DNA of 11,723 nucleotides. Origin: an uncultured Lachnospiraceae bacterium (GTDB lineage Bacteria; Bacillota; Clostridia; Lachnospirales; Lachnospiraceae). Location: assembly GCA_900546325.1 (NCBI GenBank), contig URCR01000061.1, forward strand, positions 1 to 11,723, given 5' to 3'. Position numbers and translations under genes: made by a program. Shown in pieces: positions 6,509 through 11,723 of this stretch. The notes under the pieces were generated by a model. The model made no database searches, was not told the origin of the DNA, and saw only the letters and a list, made by a program, of their open reading frames with translations. How positions within the stretch are numbered: the stretch's first letter is position 1; the number at the start of each line of letters is the position of its first letter.

Positions 6509-6809
6509 ATGAAAATGACAAAAGAAATTGAAGAATTCATCAACCTACGATAACCGAACACATGGGAAAATCGTATACGGACTGGAAATTGAAACAGCAG
6601 ACAGAAGTGGAACCGGATGAAGTTGAGGAAGCCTACAAGAAGGTGATTGAAACTCTGCCACCGGAGCGGAAGAAGCAGTTACGAAATACTGCGATCAGAT
6701 ATTCAACAGCGGAGCTGAGACAGAAGAATTCTTTTACCGTCTTGGATTAAGGGATGGAATGAAATTGAAGAAACTTGCAAAAGAGATTCTCCGCCAGTTA
6801 TCAGAGTGA
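6509..6809 (+). pseudogene. Frameshifted paralogue of the 6182 gene
   Basis: Three frames together rebuild a product of about the same length as the preceding gene. Frame A starts at ATG 6509 (KMTKEIEEFIN) and stops at 6551. Frame B covers about 6544-6686 (TEHMGKSYTDWK…VIETLPPERKKQLR). Frame C covers about 6687-6809 (YCDQIFNSGAETEEFFYRLGLRDGMKLKKLAKEIL). The last piece aligns with FYYRMGLRDGLKLKEAM of the first copy, and PPERKKQ aligns with MPKKQEK. Two single-base shifts, near 6541-6544 and 6682-6690, are needed. A ribosome site GAAAGGA (6489-6495) still precedes it. Sequencing error is an alternative, but two errors in 300 bases next to an intact copy is less likely. Confidence 0.65.
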
Positions 6810-6846
6810 TACATATAGAGAAATCTAAAAAATGAATGAGTAAAGT

Positions 6847-6885
6847 AAAGGGCATTAACCGTAAAAAGTTAGTGCCTTTTATTTT
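6847..6885 (+). terminator. Rho-independent terminator of the recombinase operon
   Basis: AAAGGGCATTAAC (6847-6859) pairs with GTTAGTGCCTTTT (6868-6880) around an 8-base A-rich loop, and a T-rich run to 6885 follows. It lies 37 bases after the pseudogene and closes the tnpV-side gene cluster. Confidence 0.75.
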
Positions 6886-7222
6886 ATCCATTTTTATATT
6901 TTCACAAAATCCGATTCTGAGGATTTTTGAAAAACAGACGGAACGGAAATCTTGCCGAAGGGACAGCGGCAGGAGTTTCGTTTTGGCTGACGGGAGTACA
7001 GAGGGCGGTAAGTTCTTTGTGCCTGGATTGCAAAGGGCGGCAGCACCTTGCTGGGGTTAAGGGGCAAAGCCCATTAGCAGGTTAAGGGCGGCAGCCATTG
7101 CCCAGTGATATGGCGTTTCGCCATATGGTACTGGGTACTGTCTGTAACGGAGACAGAGACTTTTGGCAGCTTCGCTGCATTACCCCTTCGGGGAGAAAAC
7201 TTGAAAAAAGGAGAGATGTGAA
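6886..7222 (+). other. Non-coding, hairpin-rich oriT candidate upstream of the relaxase
   Basis: No convincing gene lies here. Repeats and hairpins are packed into the last 190 bases. AAGGGCGGCAGC occurs at 7033-7044 and 7084-7095. GGTTAAGGG occurs at 7055-7063 and 7080-7088. Stems are GGGC-AAA-GCCC (7062-7072), a long stem at 7101-7135 (CCCAGT…ATATGGCG-TTT-CGCCATAT…ACTGGG), CTGTCT/AGACAG (7138-7156), GCAGC-TTC-GCTGC (7166-7178) and CCCC-TTC-GGGG (7183-7193). Direct repeats plus hairpins just before a MobV-like relaxase gene are the usual setting of an origin of transfer. The nick site is not identifiable by eye. Confidence 0.5.
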
Positions 7223-7225
7223 TTG
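7207..7225 (+). promoter_or_regulatory. Ribosome binding site and TTG start of the relaxase
   Basis: AAGGAG at 7208-7213 is nine bases before TTG 7223. The next in-frame Met is about 50 residues later and would cut off the conserved N-terminal H-N-D-R region, so TTG is the start. Confidence 0.65.
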
Positions 7226-8656
7226 AAAGGGACAAGACATAACAGCAGATCCGGCAAGGATGGCGTTTATAATCCGCTTCACAATGACCGGAGATTTGAT
7301 CCGGAACACAGTGAGCATATCGACAATGAACGTGTCCGGCAAAACATTTACTGGGACTGCTATCAGGGATATACCACCATGGCTGACCGGGGAAAAGAGG
7401 ATAATTTTTCTTTCAACCAGATTGAGCTTGCATACTACGTGGAGCATTATAGCGATTATGTCATGAACCAAAATGCGAGACATGAGAAAGCCAGACACCC
7501 CGACAGGTGCAAAGGTGTGGAAGATGTTCTGAAAAGTAAAAAGACCTGCCCGGAAGAAAGTATCTATCAGCTGGGAACGATAGATGAACATGCTTCTGCA
7601 CAAACGCTGGTCATGGTCTTTGACGAATTTAAGAAAGAGTTCGATGAGCGTTTCGGCTCTAATGTCCATATCATTGACTGGTCACTGCACATGGACGAAG
7701 CGACACCGCATATTCATGAACGTCATGTATTTGATGCCACGAACAGATATGGGGAGATCGAACCGAAACAGGAAGAAGCATTAAAACAACTTGGCTTTGA
7801 ACTGCCACAGTCGGACAAAGCACGATCCCGGACAAATAACAGGAAGATGGTTTTTGATTCTGCCTGCCGGGTGATGTTTCTGGATATCTGTAAACGTCAT
7901 GGACTGGAACTGGATGAAGAACCGTCCTATGGAGGAAGGCAGTATTTGGAGAAGCAGGACTACATCCGCATGAAGCAGAAAGAAGAAATCGCAGAGCAAC
8001 AGGAAACGATTGAACAGCAGATTGATATAGTGAATGCCAACCGACTGGACATTGCAAAACAAAGGATCATGGTTCGGGGGAATGAACAAAAAATACAGGA
8101 ACAGGAAGAAAAGCTGGTTCAGCAGGAGAGGGAATTTAAAGAAAAATTCATTTCCAATTCTGACCGGATTATGAGCCAGGGCGAGTTGATCGAAGAACAG
8201 AAACAGGAACTGCAACAGCTGACTATCCGCATTGAAGATGTGGAAACACTGCTTGATGAAGTATCCAGTGAAGCATATGACAAGGCGGTGGAGCAGGTCG
8301 CAAGGGAAGCGGTACTGGCTACCCGTAAGGATGATATTTATCTGGCAGAAGATTCTAAAAAGTGGATTCAGAGTCCGGAACGGAAAGCATCCCGGAAAGA
8401 AAAAGAGTATGCAGTAAAAAGGCTGGACGGTCTGATCCGGAAGATTGAAAATGCGATGGAAAAAGCAGTCGGAAAAATTGTCCGTCAGTTAAAACAGCCA
8501 GAGAAAAAGAAAGCTGTTGTAGAAAAAATCAAAAAAGAAGTGAAACCTTCTATCCGGGAAAAGCTTGCACTGAATGTAGCAAAACTTGAAAGAGAAGAAG
8601 CTGAGAGAAAACAACTGAATAAAGGAAAATCACATTCCAGTGATCTGGAGATATAG
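7223..8656 (+). CDS. MobV/Pre-like relaxase with long coiled-coil tail
   Basis: This 477-residue protein probably nicks the element's oriT and stays bound to the transferred strand. The N-terminus has HNDRRFDPEHSEHIDNERVRQNIYWD, in the position of the conserved His/Arg region of MobV proteins. The metal-binding motif HMDEATPHIH is at residues 156-165 (H156, D158, E159, H163, H165), matching HxDExxPHxH of the Mob_Pre family. From about residue 250 the protein is a Gln/Glu/Lys-rich coiled coil, and the last 80 residues are strongly basic. The catalytic residues are intact. The hairpin-rich region just upstream is its likely substrate. It is set off by terminators on both sides and so forms its own transcription unit. 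It is more divergent than pMV158 MobM, so the subfamily is uncertain. Confidence 0.8.
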   Translation: MKGTRHNSRSGKDGVYNPLHNDRRFDPEHSEHIDNERVRQNIYWDCYQGYTTMADRGKEDNFSFNQIELAYYVEHYSDYVMNQNARHEKARHPDRCKGVEDVLKSKKTCPEESIYQLGTIDEHASAQTLVMVFDEFKKEFDERFGSNVHIIDWSLHMDEATPHIHERHVFDATNRYGEIEPKQEEALKQLGFELPQSDKARSRTNNRKMVFDSACRVMFLDICKRHGLELDEEPSYGGRQYLEKQDYIRMKQKEEIAEQQETIEQQIDIVNANRLDIAKQRIMVRGNEQKIQEQEEKLVQQEREFKEKFISNSDRIMSQGELIEEQKQELQQLTIRIEDVETLLDEVSSEAYDKAVEQVAREAVLATRKDDIYLAEDSKKWIQSPERKASRKEKEYAVKRLDGLIRKIENAMEKAVGKIVRQLKQPEKKKAVVEKIKKEVKPSIREKLALNVAKLEREEAERKQLNKGKSHSSDLEI

Positions 8657-8657
8657 G

Positions 8658-8702
8658 GCATTTTGTTGATTCCGAGAGGACAGGACAAAATGCTTTTTTT
8701 AT
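8658..8702 (+). terminator. Rho-independent terminator after the relaxase
   Basis: GCATTTTGT (8658-8666) pairs with ACAAAATGC (8685-8693) around an 18-base loop, followed by a run of eight or more Ts (8694-8701). It starts two bases after the relaxase stop. Confidence 0.8.
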
Positions 8703-8719
8703 TTTGAGTGAAAAAGTAC

Positions 8720-8735
8720 TTCCCATAATTGGGAA
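8720..8735. repeat. Short inverted repeat upstream of the primase gene
   Basis: TTCCCA-TAAT-TGGGAA lies about 28 bases before the primase ATG, in the short gap after the terminator. It could be an operator for the replication genes. It is short and may be chance. Confidence 0.35.
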
Positions 8736-8762
8736 AAAGTCAGTGAAAGAAAGGAGAACAGG

Positions 8763-9416
8763 ATGGGACTATTTGATGAAGTAAAGCAAAATGTGACTGT
8801 CCGGCAGGCTGCAGAAATGTATGGGTTAAAGCCTAACAGGAGTGGACTGATCTGTTGCATTTTCCATAATGATAAATCACCCAGTATGAAAGTTGACCGG
8901 AGATATTACTGCTTTGGATGTGGCTGCACCGGGGATGCGATAGATTTTACAGCACAGCTATTTGGACTTGGGTTAAAAGAAGCAGCACAGAAGCTGGCAG
9001 ATGATTTTGGAATTGTTTATGCCGACCGGATTGATGGTTTTAAGAGAAAGCCAATATCTGTGAAGAAGCCAGAACCAACATTGGAAGAAAAATGGCAGTC
9101 AGAGTACCTGCGGTGTCTGAGAGCATATCTGGATTATCGGAGTTTGCTGGTGGACTGGAAATTGCAGTATGCACCGAAGAACCGAAAGGAAGAATGGGAC
9201 AAAAGGTTTATGACTGCATTAAGGGAACTTACCACAGTAGATTATTATCTGGATATTCTGCTGTTTGGAGATCAGGCAGAGAAAGAAGCACTGGTCAATG
9301 AAAAGAGAAAGGAGGTAGAGAGGATTGAGCGATACAAAGATAAAGGAGATTGTGACAAAGGAGCAGAAAGATGCCATAAAAGAAATGTTAAAAACCGTGA
9401 ACCAGAAAGAGATTAA
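8763..9416 (+). CDS. CHC2 zinc-finger primase-like protein
   Basis: This 217-residue protein's N-terminal 100 residues are a DnaG-type CHC2 zinc-finger domain: LFDEVKQNVTVRQAAEMYGL, then Cys32-x2-His35, and Cys50-x2-Cys53 in YYCFGCGCTGDAIDF, with the following LKEAAQKLADDFGI helix. This part recognises template DNA in primases. No TOPRIM/polymerase domain follows; the rest is a charged helical region, so the protein is a zinc-finger module that probably works with a separate partner. ATG 8763 has AAAGGAG at 8750-8756. Its 3' end overlaps the VapE-like gene by 92 bases in another frame, which ties the two together. Most likely it serves replication of the excised element. Confidence 0.85.
   Translation: MGLFDEVKQNVTVRQAAEMYGLKPNRSGLICCIFHNDKSPSMKVDRRYYCFGCGCTGDAIDFTAQLFGLGLKEAAQKLADDFGIVYADRIDGFKRKPISVKKPEPTLEEKWQSEYLRCLRAYLDYRSLLVDWKLQYAPKNRKEEWDKRFMTALRELTTVDYYLDILLFGDQAEKEALVNEKRKEVERIERYKDKGDCDKGAERCHKRNVKNREPERD
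9308..9327 (+). promoter_or_regulatory. Ribosome binding site and TTG start of the VapE-like gene
   Basis: AAAGGAGGT (9308-9316) is eight bases before TTG 9325. This strong site lies inside the primase coding sequence and supports the long overlap. Confidence 0.7.
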
Positions 9417-10758
9417 AAAAGTCCGGGATATGCTTGAGCTGACACAGAAAGGAACGGTCAAAGCAACCGTGGATAATTATATACTTGTACTGAGATATGA
9501 TCCGTATATCCGGGAGAGCCTGAAATACAACAAGCTGACCGGACGGATTGATATTGTAAAGATTCTCTGGTGGAACGATGAGATCTGCAAGCTGGATGAT
9601 GATGCCAGAACGTATTATTATTATTTTTTTGAACGATATTACAGCCTTTGCAGTGAAAACTGTATGGATAAAGCAATGAGGATGGAAGCAAAAAGCCGGG
9701 CTTACCACCCGATCTGCGAATATCTGGAAGAATTGGAATGGGACGGTCAGGAACGGATTCGATATGTCCAGCAACGGTATATGGGAGCAGATGCTTCGGA
9801 CTTTGTGTATGAGGTAATGAAGCATTTCCTTATGGAAGCGTTGAGCAGGATCTACCGTCCCGGATGCAAAGCGGATGAAATGCTCTGTCTGGTCGGTCAG
9901 CAGGGAGCCGGAAAATCAACTTTTTTTCGCTTCCTTGCCTTAAAGGATGACTGGTTTTCCGATGACTTACGCAATCTTGGCGACAATAAAGTCTATGAAT
10001 ACCTTCGGGGACACTGGATCATAGAAATGCCGGAGATGATCGCTACGATCAGTGCAAAGAACAATGAAGAAATCAAATCATTCCTGACCAGACAGAAAGA
10101 TTCTTACCGTGATCCCTATGCAGTCTATGGGGAAGATCGGAAGCGTCAGTGTATCTTCGCCGGATCAACGAACACACGGCAGTTTATTCCTTTTGACCGT
10201 ACCGGGGCAAGACGTTTCCTGCCGATTGCCATAGACAGCAGTAAGGCAGAGAAACATATCCTAGATGATGAGGAAGAAGCCAGAGCATATTTTGACCAGC
10301 TGTGGGCAGAAGCGATGGTGATTTACTGGTCAACGGAGAATAAAAACAGTCTGTTGAAGTTCTCAAAAGAGATGGAGAAAGAGATTGAGGAATACCGGAA
10401 ACAGTTCACACAGGAGGATACGATGGCAGGAACGATTCAGGGGTGGCTGGATGCCTACAAAGGAACCCATGTATGTTCGGTGCAAATCTGGAAAGAAGCA
10501 TTTGACCATTTTGACCGGGAACCAAAGAAATTTGAAACCAATGAGATCTGTTCGATCATGGATACCCAGATTACAGGCTGGAAGAGAGCCGGGGTACACA
10601 GATTTGAAAAGCAAGGTTATGGCAGACAGCGGAGCTGGATTCGGGAAGGAACAGAGGATGAGGGTGTCAACGAAGCGGATAAAGACGGATTTACGAAGCT
10701 GACAAAGGCAGAGCAGCTGGAACTTCCATTTGACCTGCCCGACAGAGAGAAAGGCTGA
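9325..10758 (+). CDS. VapE-family P-loop ATPase (primase-associated helicase)
   Basis: This 477-residue protein has an N-terminal helical part with LRYDPYIRESLKYNKLTGRI and EYLEELEWDGQERIRYV, which is the usual lead-in of virulence-associated protein E (PF05272) proteins. The ATPase core follows with Walker A GQQGAGKST at residues 191-199, the block NKVYEYLRGHWIIEMPEM as the probable Walker B region, KSFLTRQKDSYRDPY, and the sensor/arginine-finger block GSTNTRQFIPFDRTGARRFLPI. This is the superfamily 3-like helicase fold used with primases in phages, satellites and IMEs. The C-terminal 120 residues hold a helical domain that may bind DNA. It starts at TTG inside the primase gene. With the zinc-finger partner it probably unwinds and replicates the excised circle. 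The iteron-like repeats directly downstream fit this. Confidence 0.88.
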   Translation: MSDTKIKEIVTKEQKDAIKEMLKTVNQKEIKKVRDMLELTQKGTVKATVDNYILVLRYDPYIRESLKYNKLTGRIDIVKILWWNDEICKLDDDARTYYYYFFERYYSLCSENCMDKAMRMEAKSRAYHPICEYLEELEWDGQERIRYVQQRYMGADASDFVYEVMKHFLMEALSRIYRPGCKADEMLCLVGQQGAGKSTFFRFLALKDDWFSDDLRNLGDNKVYEYLRGHWIIEMPEMIATISAKNNEEIKSFLTRQKDSYRDPYAVYGEDRKRQCIFAGSTNTRQFIPFDRTGARRFLPIAIDSSKAEKHILDDEEEARAYFDQLWAEAMVIYWSTENKNSLLKFSKEMEKEIEEYRKQFTQEDTMAGTIQGWLDAYKGTHVCSVQIWKEAFDHFDREPKKFETNEICSIMDTQITGWKRAGVHRFEKQGYGRQRSWIREGTEDEGVNEADKDGFTKLTKAEQLELPFDLPDREKG

Positions 10759-11038
10759 TTTTGGCACCGTAAGGCTGTCGATTTATCCGAAAATTCACCG
10801 CTTGTTGACAATCTTGTTGACAGCCGAAACCCTTATATTTACTGGTGATTTTGATATTTTTACCAGTTGTCAACAAAGATATTCAAAAAACTTTAGGGAT
10901 GTATTTGGAAGATAGAAAAAAACATCCATAAGAAGTTTGAAACTCCATGTTGACAATTACGTTGACAGTTTACAGATAAACTTCCGGCAGAGACAATACG
11001 AACCTCTCTCTGTCGGGCATATAACAGAAAGGAATTTG
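10759..11038 (+). other. Origin-like or operator region between the VapE gene and tnpW
   Basis: These 280 bases have no convincing gene. They contain four GTTGACA boxes in two pairs with exact 12-bp pitch, one inverted copy within the palindrome GTTGTCAAC (10866-10874), an AT-rich stretch, and the stem ACTGGT/ACCAGT (10841-10846, 10862-10867). The layout of iterons, an AT-rich stretch and a hairpin beside replication genes resembles a replication origin; autoregulation of tnpW is an alternative. Confidence 0.5.
10804..10968 (+). repeat. Two 20-bp direct repeats of paired GTTGACA boxes
   Basis: GTTGACAATnnnGTTGACAG occurs at 10804-10823 and again at 10949-10968, 145 bp apart, differing only in the three spacer bases (CTT, TAC). 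Inside each copy the two boxes are 12 bp apart. An inverted box (TGTCAAC, 10868-10874) lies between the copies. Confidence 0.75.
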
Positions 11039-11209
11039 ATGATTGTGGAAAAAATGATGAATACAGCGACACAGGAACACACTTTTACAAAGAAAATAGG
11101 ACAGACGGTATATGTTGTCCGTTATCACTTTAATGAGGACGCAAAAGAAACCATGCAGGAGAAGATTAACCGGATGCTGGTGACAGAAGCGAGCAGAATG
11201 GAAGTGTAA
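11039..11209 (+). CDS. tnpW: TnpW family protein
   Basis: This 56-residue protein has the core FTKKIGQTVYVVRYHFNEDAKETMQEKINRML, which is the pattern of transposon-encoded TnpW proteins (a short beta-rich stretch followed by a helix). Such proteins are frequent in Tn4451- and Tn1549-like elements, and their function is unknown. ATG 11039 follows AGAAAGGA (11026-11032). A longer frame reaching up to 10937 would read through the GTTGACA repeats and has no ribosome site, so I reject that extension. It lies just downstream of the repeat region, and the product could be its binding protein, but nothing in the sequence proves that. Confidence 0.8.
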   Translation: MIVEKMMNTATQEHTFTKKIGQTVYVVRYHFNEDAKETMQEKINRMLVTEASRMEV

Positions 11210-11242
11210 TGAAAATATATAGATGCAACTGTAGAAGAAGTG

Positions 11243-11251
11243 TGATATTAT
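11243..11251 (+). promoter_or_regulatory. Possible extended -10 promoter for the Cys/His-rich gene
   Basis: TGATATTAT has the TGn extension and a near-consensus -10 hexamer (11246-11251), about 65 bases before the start at 11316. There is no good -35 at 17 bases, so this rests on the extended -10 only. Confidence 0.3.
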
Positions 11252-11315
11252 GTGAGTAACAAATCGGAATTTATCAGAAAATGAGGAATAGTTGAAATGG
11301 AGGCGCTATAATAAC

Positions 11316-11639
11316 ATGAAGATTGAAGGGAACCAGAAAGAACTGGATGCAATGGTAGAATTTCATAAGGGAAACCGTGTCGAGGGACTGAGACTGCAAG
11401 AAGAATTTGCAGCGGAATTTCGTAAGGAGTATAAAGCCAAAGATCACTGTCCTTGTCTGAAAGCCTGTCGTTATCACGGAAACTGTAAGGAATGTGTAGC
11501 AATCCACAGAGCTCATCAGGAACATGTTCCTAATTGTATGCGACCATTGATTAATAAAAAATTGAAATTGATGTCAGAATTAACAGAGCATACCTTGGCA
11601 AATGAAATAGAAGCTCCACATGAGATTTTAAGAAAATAG
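11316..11639 (+). CDS. 107-residue Cys/His-rich protein, unknown
   Basis: The N-terminal 40 residues are helical and charged. The centre holds six cysteines (45, 47, 51, 57, 60, 74) with histidines at 44, 54, 64, 67 and 70, in a CPC-x3-C-x5-C-x2-C layout that looks like a zinc-binding knuckle. The C-terminus is again helical. Related short Cys-rich proteins occur in clostridial genomes under vague names (some labelled LPS biosynthesis), which I do not accept as function. GGAGG at 11299-11303 lies 12 bases before ATG 11316. An in-frame TTG at 11292 would add eight residues but lies ahead of that site. It may be cargo of the element or already flanking DNA, since the right end is not seen. Confidence 0.65.
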   Translation: MKIEGNQKELDAMVEFHKGNRVEGLRLQEEFAAEFRKEYKAKDHCPCLKACRYHGNCKECVAIHRAHQEHVPNCMRPLINKKLKLMSELTEHTLANEIEAPHEILRK

Positions 11640-11704
11640 GCAAGTCAAATTCCAGGTTTGGAGAATTGAAAAAACGGAATTTACCTATTAAGACATATAA
11701 ACTC

Positions 11705-11710
11705 TTGACA
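11705..11710 (+). promoter_or_regulatory. Possible -35 box at the window edge
   Basis: A consensus TTGACA lies in AT-rich sequence after the last gene. The matching -10 would fall beyond the window. The bases 11640-11723 hold no other feature I can support. Confidence 0.25.
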
Positions 11711-11723
11711 ATAAAGCTCCTAT

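Larger units (their letters stand above)
2990..11723 (+). mobile_element. Integrative mobilizable element inserted in virD4 (right end outside window)
   Basis: VirD4 coding sequence stops matching its family after codon 319 (…KLAAG), and an unrelated gene set begins. This set is a large serine recombinase, TnpV, small accessory genes, a MobV-like relaxase, a primase/VapE replication pair and TnpW. Serine recombinase plus relaxase plus tnpV/tnpW without any type IV secretion gene fits a Tn4451-like mobilizable element rather than a self-transmissible ICE. The left boundary is placed at 2987-2992 by loss of VirD4 similarity, and the exact crossover dinucleotide cannot be fixed without the right junction. 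The virD4 remainder is not found before 11723, so the element extends beyond the window, or the right side was rearranged. Confidence 0.72.

Noticed and set aside
6836..7060. 74-codon open frame after the pseudogene
   Set aside because: It starts just before and runs through the terminator hairpin, has no ribosome site, and its product looks like translated structured DNA.
7082..7669. 195-codon open frame on the minus strand
   Set aside because: It is antisense to the relaxase N-terminus, whose catalytic motifs are clear. Other long minus-strand frames (for example 2543-3019 and 5461-6000) are likewise shadows.
10804..10967. TTGACA boxes taken as -35 promoter elements
   Set aside because: No -10 hexamer lies at 16-18 bases from any of them, and their 12-bp pairing fits a binding array better.
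10937..11038. N-terminal extension of tnpW
   Set aside because: It would translate the GTTGACA repeats and has no start signal, while ATG 11039 has a ribosome site and gives the usual TnpW length.

Overview
The window reads as a nested pair of mobile elements from a low-to-mid GC, Gram-positive gut-type Clostridia (Lachnospiraceae/Oscillospiraceae-like). This rests on strong AAAGGAGG ribosome binding sites, several TTG starts, and gene families typical of Tn1549/CTn-type integrative conjugative elements (ICEs) and Tn4451-like mobilizable elements. All credible genes are on the + strand. I saw no rRNA, tRNA or CRISPR array.

Region 1 (1-2989) is part of a Tn1549-family ICE. It holds the tail of an unrecognised gene with a tiny overlapping ORF, a strong hairpin/terminator, a small six-cysteine protein, a replication-initiator-like protein (winged helix plus a C-terminal domain I recognise as DUF6017), a PcfB-type relaxosome accessory protein, and the first 319 codons of the VirD4-type coupling ATPase. 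VirD4 is cut off abruptly in the middle of its ATPase domain, before Walker B, and runs into foreign sequence.

Region 2 (about 2990 to beyond the window end) looks like a different, AT-richer integrative mobilizable element (IME) inserted in virD4. Its left end has a long imperfect inverted repeat and a 370-base non-coding leader with interleaved inverted repeats. Then come a large serine recombinase, TnpV, a 59-residue protein, a small membrane protein, a 99-residue helical protein and a frameshifted second copy of it, a rho-independent terminator, and a hairpin-rich region that looks like an origin of transfer. After that come a MobV/Pre-type relaxase with a long coiled-coil tail, a terminator, a CHC2 zinc-finger primase-like protein overlapping a VapE-type P-loop ATPase, an iteron-like repeat region, TnpW, and a small Cys/His-rich protein with its own possible promoter. 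The right end and the rest of virD4 are not in the window.

Inferred working: the recombinase excises and integrates the IME, the relaxase with the hairpin region would nick and lead DNA into a conjugation channel supplied by another element, and the primase/VapE pair with the downstream repeats may replicate the excised circle. By splitting virD4 the IME probably disables conjugation of the ICE that carries it. The most notable observations are this insertion, the paired 20-bp repeats beside the replication genes, the palindromic 15-bp repeats inside the ICE initiator gene, and the transfer-origin candidate.
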